64,000 bases of DNA, from assembly GCA_025917655.1 (NCBI GenBank), contig CP084620.1, forward strand, positions 2,790,001 through 2,854,000. The letters are read 5' to 3'. The notes beneath the pieces are model-generated. The model was not told the origin of the DNA and did no database searches. It saw only the letters and a program-made list of their open reading frames with translations. Position numbers and translations under genes: made by a program. The DNA is from Chlorella sorokiniana (lineage: Eukaryota; Chlorophyta; Trebouxiophyceae; Chlorellales; Chlorellaceae). Shown here piece after piece: positions 37,301 through 47,523 of the stretch (the stretch's first letter is position 1; each line of letters starts with the position of its first letter).

Positions 37301-40300
37301 AAGCCATATGGGGGCTGAGGGGGACAGATCATGCCTTGTGTGGGGTGGGAGGCAGGGCCTCGGTCAGGCCGCACAGAACACCCAGCGCGCTCAGCAGGAG
37401 CAGCCTGAGACGTGGGAGGGCAGGAGGCTCGGCCGGGGTGCCAGCGCTGCGGCCAGGGGCGACAAAGGCCCTGTGCAGACGCTGCTGCGCCTCCTGCCTG
37501 GCCGTAGCTGCAGCGCCGCCGCGTGCCAGCGGTCAGTGTTTGATGGCCCTGCAGGGAGCCCTGCAGCTGGCGGCGGCAGCTCACCCTGCTTCTGCCCCGA
37601 GGGCTGCCGGTGCGACAGCACCATCTGGTTGAGGTAGACAACGGCGTAGTACCGCGCACGGTCCAGTAGCCCCGGCCTGCCAGGGGGACGGGTGGCGCAA
37701 CAAGTGAGGGGCCAGCACGCCTCAGCACCTTGGGAGCAGGCTACAGCCAGTGGCAGCCGCCCCTGCCAAGAATAAAATCCTACATGCTCACGCCCAACAA
37801 ACTGCAGAGTAACTTGCGCAAATGCAGCCGGTCGCACGCCCCATCCAGGCCCTTGTTGTTTCCCCCGCACCTGAACATGAAGCGCTCCACCTCTCGCACC
37901 ACCACCAGGTTCATGGCCGGATGCTCTGCCAGCAGCCGCGTCAGCAGGTAGCCAACCTGCACTGGGGGAGCGACAGGGCGGTCGCGCTAAATCAGCAGCA
38001 CGGGCTGAAGACGCCACCGTGCGTGCCTGGCGCCCACGTGCAGAGGCCGCACTCCCTCTGCAACCTGCGCTCCCGAGGCCCCCTTCTTCGTAAGTAAGGC
38101 CTTCAATACTACTTGCGCCCTCCCAAGCTTCTGAGCTTCCGCTCGTGCTTCCCACCTTGGATGCCAGCTTGCGGTCGGGGTCGCCCAGCTTGTTGACCAG
38201 AGCCGCCAGCAGCCGCGCCTCCTGCTCCGGCTTGGCGCTCAGCAGCTCGTACATCGTCTTCACAGCGCGGTCCTTGACGAACTCCAGGTTGTCACGGGAC
38301 AGCGTGTCCAGGGTCTCCACAAAGGCGGCGTACCTGCAGGCGTACCGCAAGGGGGGCCGGGAGAGAAGGAGGTCAGCCGCAGAGACGAGGCAGAAAGGAG
38401 AGGAGCGGTTGTGCGGGCGTGTGCTGCCACCTCTTGGAACCAAACCAGCCAAGGCAGCTGGCCGCAGGGCAGTTCTCCTGACGGCAGGCCTGCGCACCCT
38501 GCTCCGGCCCCCCTTGTGCCCCCACCCCCACCCCCACCCCACCCCACCCGCCGCAGCCCTCACCGCTTCTTCACTCCGTCCTCCACCAGCCAGTAGAGCA
38601 GGCGGCGCTCGCCCGCGCCCCCGCCTCCACCTTGTCCAGCGCCTGCTGCTCGAAGAAGCGCAGCTTGCGGTCTGGCAGCAGTACCGTCATGAAAAGCTCC
38701 TTCAGCGCGTCCAGAGCGGATCCAACGACGGCTCGCGCGCCTGCAGGAGCGGCGGCGGCGGCGGCAGGCAGGGTGTGGGGCTGGGGGCGAGCGAGCGCCT
38801 GGATTGAACAAACCCGCCCATGGCTGAAGAGCGGGAGCACGCCTGGCTGCTGCAGGTGCCCATGCCTACTTCTTGCCCAAGCCTCGCCCACCCACCGCCC
38901 TGCACGCTCCTTGCTTGGCGTAAGGGCAACCAACTGCTGCCCGAATCCCATCCAGCTCCTCGAAACTCACCTCCCTTCTTGGCGCACATTGCCAGCAGCG
39001 TGTCCAGCGACGGCAGGTTGGCGGCAGCGCCGTCCTGCACCAGCACTGAGGCGGCGGCCACTCGGTCGGCGGTGGTGCCGCCGCGCCGCACCTGCTGCAG
39101 CCACTTGGCGTCCGCGCTGCTGCGCCGCCCAACATTCTGCTCAAAGGCCTGTTGGGAGAGGGTGCGGGTGCGGTTGGGGCAAGCATGTGAGCAGCTGTCG
39201 GTGTCTCAGAGCAGAGCGGGGCAGGGAAGTATCCAATTTCAGTCGCTGCAGGCACCAGCAGCAAGACGGCATTGACTTCGGGAGAAAAGCGGGCGGGTAG
39301 GAGGGCGAGCAAAGGGCTAGAAGGTTCGGGGGCAGAAGGGCGGGTATCGTAAGGGATGTGAGGCTCTAGCGGCCCACCACCCAGCACCGGCAGGCCGGGG
39401 GTGGCATTTAGTGAGCCTGGCTCTGCTCTGGGCGCACTTGACGGATCCCAGCAGGTCACCGCAGCACGGCCAGCACTGGGTGCCAGCCGGCCGCTACCCG
39501 CCCAGGAGTGCTGGCGCCGGCGCGGCGGCTGATGCATGCAGGCGGCGGCGCAAGGGCTGTGCCGGAGGTCTGACCAGGTGGGTTCACGGTGAAAGCAGAG
39601 TGGCGGTCGAAAGGGCCGGGAACAGCGATGTTGAGTATGTGTGTGTATGTGTGTGTGAGTGTATGTGTGAATGGGGCGGAAGGAGGGGAAAACGCGGAGA
39701 AGGCGAGGCAGGGCGGCCCCAGCTCACCTGCTCTTCCACCAGCAGCAGGCGCTCCGCCTGCTTGCGCCGCTGCTGCACCACATCCGGCGCCGCCTCGGCC
39801 CTGGGTGCGGGCAGCGCGGGCAGCGTGCTGGCTGCCTCATGCCAGATGGCGGGCTCGTCTTTGGGCAGGATGCTCTTGGCGTTGGGGACCTTGGGGGCAG
39901 CCCCTCCTGCTGCTCCTCATCCTGCTGCCACGAGCGCTTCTGCCACGGCTGGCGCTGGCCCCTGCCGCCCTGCTGCTGGCCCCTGCCGCCCTGCTGCTGC
40001 TGGCCTGCACGGGGCTGCTGGCCCCTGCCCCCTGCTGCTGGCCCCTGCCGCCCTGCTGCTGCTGCTGGCGTGCACCCGGGCGGCGTCCTGCCGCCTGCCG
40101 CCGTCGGGCGGCCGGCCTTGTTGTCGGCCTCCTGCTGCTGCTGCTTCTTGCCTGCTGCCGGCTTTTGACCGATGCGCTGCTTCGCTTTCTGGGGGCAAAG
40201 TCGTCAAAGGCTGCGTCGCTGAAACCCCGCCTCCGCCCAGGCCAAGTTGGGCAAGCTGAGCCTTCACGTCTGCTGCCAATTGAGCATCTCCATCGGCCGG

Positions 40301-40345
40301 AGCTGCGGCCTTGGAGACACCTTTCTTGCCCTCCGCTTTCGGCAT
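31375..40345 (-). CDS. NOC1/MAK21/CEBPZ family ribosome-assembly factor
   Basis: Nucleolar factor for early 60S subunit maturation, called MAK21/NOC1 in yeast and CEBPZ in animals. About 20 exons over 9 kb. ATG 40345 opens MPKAEGKKGVSKAAAPADGD, with FDDFAPRK and a Gln/Gly-rich stretch. Core signatures in order: DAKWLQQVRRGG and SLDTLLAMCAKKGG; KELFMTVLLPDRKLRFFEQQ; YAAFVETLDTLSRDNLEFVK; VVREVERFMFRCG; YYAVVYLNQMVLSHR; KRLIDVYFTLFRMILDGKIG; MDGRMLSALITG; FGVATQALLLLFQLMS; RALYAVLCSPELQRSSKAPM; an acidic insert; YDMSKREPLYCHAERSCLWE; LAGQNVVYGGDPLRDLTLAA, FLEKFVQKKAK. The C-terminal third is acidic, then basic. After ERQQQRGRGG a one-base shift in a G run gives the expected RGG-type end KRPRR with stop at 31375; without it the frame runs to 31335. 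I chose 31375. Confidence 0.9.
33461..33482. repeat. (TG)11 microsatellite in a NOC1 intron
   Basis: Eleven uninterrupted TG units lie in the intron following the exon that encodes EKDIRPDDLFFHKYYSLQ (reading on the minus strand the repeat precedes that exon as CA). Simple sequence, probably length-variable between strains. Confidence 0.9.
39955..40078. repeat. Degenerate 21-bp repeat encoding Gln/Gly/Arg stretch of NOC1
   Basis: Units built on GGCCCCTGCCGCCCTGCTGC recur four times with small changes. On the coding (minus) strand they read as a stretch made of Gln runs separated by Gly-Gly-Arg-Gly. Its length is a multiple of three in most units. Repetitive low-complexity coding sequence like this may vary in copy number. 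Confidence 0.6.
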
Positions 40346-40658
40346 GCTACCAATCTTCTCACGCCAAAGTCATTTGCTGCTTGAGAGGTGCTCTGGATCA
40401 ATTCAACCGTTTCATGAAGCAAGGATCTCATGCGAAGCCGTCCAGCATGCATGCAAGCTTCTTGACCGAATGGCAGCTTGCTTGCAGGTACCGTTGTGTA
40501 CTCCGTCCTTCAAGGCCCTTGGTTGCTGTCGGGATGACCACTCCCTCTGTTTGTTTTCGACACTTTTTTCCTGAGCGTCAACCTGTCCAGGGTTTTGTTT
40601 TTCAGCCGTTTCCGCGCCAACCCCGCCGGGAGCTGTAGCGGCAAGGCGTGGACGAGCC
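40346..40658. promoter_or_regulatory. Bidirectional promoter of NOC1 and the PAQR gene
   Basis: 313 bp lie between the divergent ATG codons at 40345 (-) and 40659 (+), both well supported. The region is AT-richer than the flanking exons and contains no gene. It should hold both core promoters; no clear TATA box is visible, consistent with housekeeping transcription. Confidence 0.55.
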
Positions 40659-43600
40659 ATGCCGTCTATCGCCAGGCGTAGGCAGGCGGCCGCGCATGAG
40701 GAAACCGCCAGAAGGCCCGACGAGAGGGTTTTGTTGGGCGACGTCACCGTCACCACGAACGGCGCCAGGCGGGCACCCGGCCCAGGTGCCGCTGCCGCCA
40801 GCCCTATCTCAGAGCCCAGCACGGCGTCTGAATCGCTGCTCGCGGCAGGAACGACTGTGTCAGGCAGCAAGAGCGGCGCCACGGCACACGAGGCCGCGCT
40901 GGCTGCAACGGCGGCTGGCGCGCCCCGCCACCGCCGTGCCGCCGTCCGAGCAGCGCGCGAGCTGCTGCCCTTTGAGCAGGCCCCCATCCATTACCGCGAC
41001 AACCCTCACATCCTGGGCTGGTGAGTGCAGCCCGCAGCGCACCTGTGCATCCTGCGTCGCAAGCCCGCTGCCTACACCGCACTGGCTGTGCAATCTGGCA
41101 GCACCTGTGCGAACGCCTCCCTTCCGCCCTTCAGCCGGCTCCTTCCAACCCAACACACCGCACCTGTACCGCAGGTACCGCCCCCTGGCGGTTTCCGCAA
41201 GTCGCTCCTTTCGCTCTTCCGCCTGCACAATGAGACTGGCAACGTGTGGACCCATCTGGTCGGCTTCATCATCTTTCTCTGCCTCACCGCCGCCACCGTG
41301 CATCTGCAGCCAGCGCCGCTGGTGGGTGCCCTGCACATGCGTTTTGGATTAGGGCCGAGGGAGTTTGGGTGCAGGGCAGGGGGATGTAGGGCAGGGGAAG
41401 GAAGAACTGCAATCTCATTTTTCGTTGGTCGATATCAAGCTGCTGCGCCGGCAGCGGAAGCAGCAGGGCTTTGGCTTGCAGCGTGGCTGCAGCCCACGCT
41501 TTGCTGCTGCCCCGTAGCCGTGACCAAGCACGGGCCCTGCGCATCACCCGCACCTTTCCCAGGCACCCGGTGTGTTGGCGCCAACACACCGCCCCCTTGT
41601 TTGCATGCCTGCCGCCCGAGCGCCCTTCAACCACCTCCTCCCATCTTCCTCCTTGCAGCGGCTGGGCGCAGAGGCGCTGTCCCGCCTGGAGGGCCGGCTG
41701 GTGGCGTATGGACGGAGCAACGTGCAGGAGCTGCTGCAGGTCCGTAGCGGGCGCACCACCCAACCCCACCACCATAGCCACTCGCGATCTTCATCCCCAC
41801 CCACTTATTCTTCTTTTCCTCCGTCAGGCGCTGGAGTCTTGGGAGGAGCAGGTGGTGCAGTACGGGCAGACCAGCCTGGGAAGCCTGGAGGAGCGGCTGG
41901 CGGCGGCGGGCGGCACAACCTGCAGGCAGGAGGGGGTGACGGGGGGCTGCCTGTGCATGGGAGGCGCTTTGGTTGGTTTTGTGTGCCGCTTGAGGGGCTG
42001 CGCGAGGCCGTCGGTTCCCCTTGCCACCAGGTATGGCAGCGGTGGCCCGCTCTGTGCCGGCAGCTGGCACAGTGGCCGTCATCCTGCTGCTGCCGCGTCC
42101 TCCATCTGTGTGCAGGAGCTGATGCACGTGGCGGACTCGCTGCGCGCAGCAGGGCAGAGCGGCTGGCAGGAGCTGAGCAGCGTCGTTGAAAACGCGGCGG
42201 AGAGGATTCGGTGCGCAGCTGCGGCTCCCCAGCCTGCCTGCTCTGCTGTGTTGTGAAGCAGCATTGCAGCATTGCTGGCCCCAGGCTTGCTGGATCAGCA
42301 CGGCTGGCAATGCTGTGCCTGGCAGCAGACAGGAAGCAGTGCCCGAGCCCGGTGTGCCGGCGGCCCTGGCCGCAAGCGGGTCTTGCCTCGCCGTGCAACC
42401 TGTTCGCCCCGCGTGCTGCTTGCAGGTCGCTGGGGGCCAGTGCAGGCGCTGAGCTGGCGGCTGAGCTGGCGGCGGCGGAGCGCGCTGTGCATGCTGCGCT
42501 GGCCTCCGCTCTGGAGGTGAAGTGGCCAGTCAGCCGCTGGCCCATCTACGTCTTTACGGGTGCGTGGGTTCCTGGGGAATCAAGCGGCAGCATGTGCGCT
42601 TGTTTCAGGGAGAAGCTGCAGTTTTGCGATGAAAACAGAGTCGGCAGAAAGAGTGCAAAGAGGGTGACCACGCGACCCAGCATGCCGGCGCCGCTGTTCC
42701 CCCGCTGAGCTGGCCCACACCCTGCGCTGCCCCCTCCGCCATCTGCTTGTGTTCCCGCCGTGCAGCGGGTGCCATGGTGTGCCTCCTCACCTCCGCCACG
42801 TGCCACCTCTTCGGCTGCTGCTCCGCCCATGTCACCGCCGTGATGTGGCGCTTTGACTACGCCGGCATTGCAGTGCTTATCGTGGCTTCTTTCTTCCCGA
42901 CCGTCCATTACGGTGAGCTTGCGGGGGGCATGGTCGGGGTGCATAGTTGGGGTGGTCTCGCCTGCGGGCTGCCCGCACGTGTGGCTGAGCCAATGCTGAA
43001 CAACAGTGGATGTGGGTGTGGCGTGGGGGCGTGGGGGCGTGAATGATGGTGCGCTGGCGGCGAGGCAGGCAGGGGTCCCCAGGCGCTAGCCGGGGTGCTT
43101 GCGGTCACAAAGCGCGCCCCTATCTGCGTCCTGCCCTGCGCGCGCTTGTTGTGCGCCCACCGGGCCCCCACACCCTGCTTCTCCCCTCCTCCAGGCTTCC
43201 TGTGCGCCCCCTGGACCCGCCTCTTCTACCTCGTCACCACCTGCATACTGGGTGGGTGTGCTGTGCTGTGCTGTGCTGTGCTGTGTGTGTGTTTAATGGT
43301 AATTTTGTGGAGGGGTGCCGCCTTGCTGGGCAGCACATTTCGGGATGCGACCGCTGCACAGTACACACCCAGGGCCGCAGCCTGCGCGTGCCGCCCCGCC
43401 TGTAGCAGAGGCCCCAGCTGCTTCTGCTTCTCCAGCGCTGCATTTTGCCCCGCTCGTATCGGCAGCTTCGCCACACAACAGCCCAGCATAATTGAATCTG
43501 GCCCAGAGAGCGTCCCCCTCCCTCCCCGTCCAACAACGCCCGCAGGGCTGAGCACGCTGGGCGTCACGCTGCTCTCCGCCTTCCAGAAGCCCGAGTGGCA

Positions 43601-44402
43601 GGCGTACCGCGCCGCACTCTTTGTGGCCCTGGGCTCCTGGGGAGCCATCCCCATGCTGCACGGCTGGCTGAGCAACGCGGGGGAGGCGGCGGTGGGGCGG
43701 GCGCTGGGCCTGGACGTCCTCATGGGCGCAATCTACATCGTGAGTGGGGGCACGAGCCGGCGGCAGGCTTGCGGGTGCAGGGCGGGGCGGGACAGGTGCA
43801 CAGCATGTGTATGGGTGGGCGGCTGACCGTGTGTGTCCTGACAGAGGGCAGGCTCTGGTGAGGAAGCAGGGGGACGGTCCGGCAGAGGGGCCTGGGATCG
43901 GCAGCGGCCTGTTTGCAAGGCAGGCCCGGGGGCGTTGCCCCGTGTTCGCCGCGGGCTTGCCGAACCCGCGCTTCTCTTGTGTGCCATGATTGTGGGGTGC
44001 AGGGGGCGCCGCCATCTACGCCACGCGCTTCCCCGAGCGCCTCAAGCCCGGCGCCTTTGACGTCGCCTTCCACTCGCACCAGGTGGGGGAGAGGGCCTCC
44101 GCAGTTCGATTTTTGTGCGGCCCTCGTGACCTGCCCTGCCGCTGGGGACTGCAGCAGCGCCTCAGTTCATGAAGGAGAGTGCGCCTGGTGTCGCTGGCCT
44201 GCTTGCTGGGCTTGCATGATTGCGAGCAACACACCCTTGCACCCCTGCCCCTTTCCGCCGTCTTGTGCAGTTGTTCCATGTGGCGGTCGTGGTGGCGGCG
44301 TGCGTGCACTACAAGGCGGTACGCATTCTGCTGGCCTGGCGGGACGCCTCCGGCGGCTGCCTGCCACCCGCAATGCCGGCGCCGTGGGCGCCGCTGCCGT
44401 GA
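40659..44402 (+). CDS. PAQR-family (adiponectin-receptor-like) seven-helix membrane protein
   Basis: ATG 40659 opens a hydrophilic N-terminal region of about 120 residues ending [19 protein letters not shown]. Next comes the PAQR signature [20 protein letters not shown] with [18 protein letters not shown] (helix 1). Then, over four exons, an unusual hydrophilic, amphipathic insert (for example [60 protein letters not shown], and [20 protein letters not shown]). Helices 2 to 7 follow: [20 protein letters not shown] (with the conserved Ser and His), [85 protein letters not shown], and HSHQ with [17 protein letters not shown]. The conserved Asp and the late His residues of the proposed zinc-dependent ceramidase/hydrolase site are all present. 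One C is missing after YRPP in a C run near 41173. Plant homologues are HHP proteins. Confidence 0.9.
43257..43282. repeat. (TGTGC)5 pentanucleotide repeat at an intron start in the PAQR gene
   Basis: Five TGTGC units begin just after the donor following [10 protein letters not shown], then grade into TG repeats. Simple sequence, likely polymorphic; its position next to a 5' splice site is notable. Confidence 0.8.
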
Positions 44403-45174
44403 GCTGCAGACGCAGCACGGCAACGGCGTTGCCCGCCTGCATTTGTGACACTAGCACGCGCCACGGTTGGGAACCCGTGCATTGCGGCCTCTGCCCTGTA
44501 GTCGCGGCTCTTCTGCCCCAAGCACATCTCATCCCAGCACTTTTGCTCAGAGAGCCCTTTATCATTTTGCCCGCACTGCCCCTTTCGTGGCCTCCCCTGG
44601 CCTGTACCCTTTGCCCAGCGCTTCAACGAATGCGTCTCTCTGCCTGTCCCACTCCGCTCGCTTTGAGGGGAGCCTCACTGGGGACCGGCGCTCACACCAT
44701 GCACCTCTTTTGTTGCCTCGCAACGGCCACATGGCCCACGGAGCTTTCCTCATATGCATCACCTTCACCCTTCCCCCAGCACCCGCACTGCCATCTTCTT
44801 TGTGAGTGGCTCACAGTCGCTCAGCCTCAGGCCCCCGCGGGGCTAAGCATTGCTTGAATGACGCCCATATGGTCATCATGCCGACCTCTAGCTGTCGCTT
44901 TTGCTTGCATTGCATCCTTTTGCGACAAGCTGTAATCTTGTGGTTGACAGCTCTTTAACAACTCTTTACAGGGCAGCCATGGCGGCAGGGTGCGTGACCC
45001 CGAAAAGAAAAGACCAGAGGCACTTGTACAACAGAGGTCTGGTCCAAAAATAATGGTCCATTGGGTCGCAGATGGCAGCATGCAGTCTGCCCTGCCGCCA
45101 GTGCAGCGCAGCAAACAGACCCGGCAGCCAAGCGCTGCTCATAGGCTGCTGGCGGTGCGCGCCAGCGCCGGCCG
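44403..45174. other. Intergenic, PAQR 3' flank
   Basis: About 770 bp with no supported gene. TGTAA occurs at about 44931. Open frames here on the plus strand are antisense shadows of the ABCG remnant or chance frames. Confidence 0.4.
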
Positions 45175-45540
45175 TCAGCGGCACTGGAAGCTGACAAAGC
45201 GCAGCAAGGTGGCGATGCCGAGACGGAAGGAGGTGGCGAAAGCGAGGGCAATCAGCAGGCACCACCACACAAAGCCGTGGTCGTGGCCCCAATGGCTGGG
45301 AAGCATGGAAAGGGATGACACGCAGAGCCCATGACTCACAGTACAGTGCAATGGGTTGGACCAGGTGGCACTGGTGCGCAGCTGCAGGCAAGCTGCAATG
45401 CTGGCAGAAGGAGGTGCGGGCTGGCCAGCAGGAGTCGCGCTGCGCGGCGGCAACCTACCCTGAGCCTGCGGTGGGTCAGCAAGCGCCTGCTGAGGGCCTG
45501 AGCAGCACAGGTCCTGCCGGCACCCGGAGGGCCCTGTAGC
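45175..45540 (-). pseudogene. Remnant of an ABCG-type transporter
   Basis: On the minus strand two pieces of an ABC transporter lie only about 200 bp apart. The first (about 45535-45450) reads STLLQGPPGAGRTCAAQALS, a Walker A motif with Arg in place of the catalytic Lys (GPPGAGKT), then a possible donor. The second (about 45300-45175) begins at an AG acceptor and reads HWGHDHGFVWWCLLIALAFA, then FRLGIATLLRFVSFQCR and stop, which looks like the last membrane helix and C terminus of plant/fungal PDR-type ABCG proteins. The more than 1000 residues normally between them (rest of the NBD and the membrane domain) are absent. This suggests an internal deletion, or two unrelated look-alikes. Confidence 0.4.
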
Positions 45541-45869
45541 AGCGTCGAGCCCAGACTAGCGCCAAGCTTCCCTTTCTCCCATTCTTGAGAAAGTCAGTTC
45601 AATCATGCAGGGTAGAATTCAGCGACTCACATTGCAACCGCAATCCGTCGGTTGATGGCGCCCCAGGCAGCCGGCACCCCACGCTCCCCTTGTACCGCCA
45701 GACGCATTGCAATTCGACAAGGCGTCCTGATTTCACTGCTGCTTGTAACATTTATTCGTTTTTTCGATTGTCGATAAACCAATCCATCCATCAACATATG
45801 CGCTGGGTTCAAGGCAGATGGCGACGTCAAGTCAGGGAGCGCTGGCGCCGGCGAGCCAAACAGCTGCCG

Positions 45870-46731
45870 TCAGCTGCGCCGCGCCACCGCAAAATGGCAG
45901 GAGGCATCGAACCGCACCGGGCGGTCAAGCCCGCCAGCAAGCTCTGCAAAGCGCGCAAGGACGGACTTCTCCACCAGCTCTCGCTCCGCCTCGGTGCACT
46001 GCGCAAGGAGCGCCCCAAGGACCGGGTTCTCGCGCACCACGTCCCACATCGATGCAGGGGAGGGCGCCGTGAAGACTGCGTCAAACACGGACACCTCGAC
46101 GTCCGTAAACCCTGCGTCCGCCAGCTCTCGCGCAAGGGCGTCCCCGTGCCGATGTCCAGCCAGGCCGGCTTGGGCAACGACGCTCGGGTGCGCTCCGGCA
46201 GCGCCGCCATGACCGGCTCCATTTGCAGCCGAGCCATTGGGTTGTGCTCGGGGCCCCGCCACACCGATGTTGCCAGGAGCCCACCCGGGCGCAGCACCCG
46301 CGCGGCTTCGCGCCAGCCGGCACAGCGATCCGGGAACAGGAATATGCCGAACGAGGAGAAGACGGCGTCAAAGGACTCAGCGTCATATCCCAGAGCTTGG
46401 CCGTCTTGCACCTCGCAAGTCAGGATGCTGTCGGCGCTCAGCGCGCCGAGGTTGAGTGCGGTCAGTCGCACCATCTCCGGAGCAAAGTCGGTGGCCACCA
46501 CGCTGCCCGTGCGCCCGACGCCTCCAGCTCAGCAAGGCAATGCAGCACCGCGGCACGCGACAGCTCGCCGTTGCCGCAAGCCACGTCGAGGACGCGCTGC
46601 GCGGGCGGCAAGCGCCCTGCCACAGTCTGGAAGAGCGAATGCGCCATGAAGCCGGTGCACGGTGCGGCTACCCGCGCGTACGTGCGTGCGTGGCGACTCC
46701 AGGCCTTGGCAACCTCACTAGTAGCAGACAT
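45870..46731 (-). CDS. Intronless class I SAM-dependent methyltransferase
   Basis: ATG 46731 starts MSATSEVAKAWSRHARTYAR, followed by motif I RVLDVACGNGELSRAA, motif II SVVATDFAPEMVRLTALNLG, the region DGQALGYDAESFDAVFSSFG (motif post-II/IV), REAARVLRPGGLLATSVWRG and a C-terminal domain with ADAGFTDVEVSVFDAVFTAP, ENPVLGALLAQCTEAERELV and CHFAVARRS, stop at 45870. This is a UbiE/MenG-like small-molecule methyltransferase of about 285 residues; the substrate is unknown. There is no intron, unlike nearly all neighbours. The frame shifts twice: between LAELEA and GRTGSVVATD (about 46525) and between GTG and DALARELADAGF (about 46158), the latter in a G run. Correcting one base at each gives a full-length protein, so either assembly error or recent decay. 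Intronless structure and bacterial-like motifs suggest transfer from bacteria (inference). Confidence 0.75.
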
Positions 46732-47523
46732 TGCCTGCAACCAGCACAACACGACCGCTGAGCGGCACAACAAGCAGAAGCGGCGAGGAGCAGACAGCAG
46801 CGGGCATGCAGCACACGGCTTCAGGAGCGGCTGACAGCACAACCCTGCAGGATCTACAGAGCCAGACCCTTGACGACATGGAGCCTCCGTGCTTACCCGT
46901 AACTATGATCCCAGACCGGCTGTAGCAGTCGTTCTTGCCCAAGTCCGAGCGGGAGTGCTCCAAACGGCAGTGTCGTCCACACCCTAACAAGCGGTCACAA
47001 TGCTCTGAAATAATGATTGAAGCTTTCGCAATCGTGCACCAGAAGAAAAAGAAGAAGAAGACAACGATGCGCAAGCCTTGTACCAGCCTTGTACCAGCCC
47101 TGCCGCCGCATGCTGCCGTACTGCAACAGCACCGCGCCAGGTTCTTCATGGCAGCCCCGAGTGATCGCAGAAGGGCCTTGCATAGAGGGACATCTACCTG
47201 GCTGCATCTTCTGGGTTTTGTGCAGGGATCACTGAGAATGGCAAATGGCTTGGAGTTTCCCTTCCAGTTTGTGTTCCAGACCGACGCCCATACTGGTGGA
47301 GCCAGCCCGTGAGTCTGCCCAGATTCCTGCTTGAACGCAAGCTTCCAAATGGCAGTTTCCCTCGTTGAATCTGCCTCCTGACACCCCAGCAATGAAGCAT
47401 GGTGAGACTGTGCCAACATGCCTGTCATTGCCGTTCCACGCTGTGCCATGGGCCCAGCACGGTGAGGCGTCATTTAACACAACCAGCCTCTCAGCTTGCC
47501 GCCCGACACAAATTGCGTCAAGT
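46732..47523. other. Divergent intergenic region
   Basis: About 790 bp between the methyltransferase (-) and the DUF6544-like gene (+). It holds a purine-rich stretch (GAAGAAAAAGAAGAAGAAG near 47041) and no recognisable gene, although the frame of the next gene is open upstream to ATG 47392. Confidence 0.4.

Noticed and set aside
44990-45334. Plus-strand ORF of 114 codons rich in Lys and Arg
   Set aside because: It is antisense to the ABCG-like C-terminal exon, whose hydrophobic helix explains the basic complement.
46718-47473. 251-codon open frame on the minus strand upstream of the methyltransferase
   Set aside because: Contains a poly-Phe stretch from a GAAGAAAAAG tract and no protein-like blocks; the methyltransferase start at 46731 has a better context.
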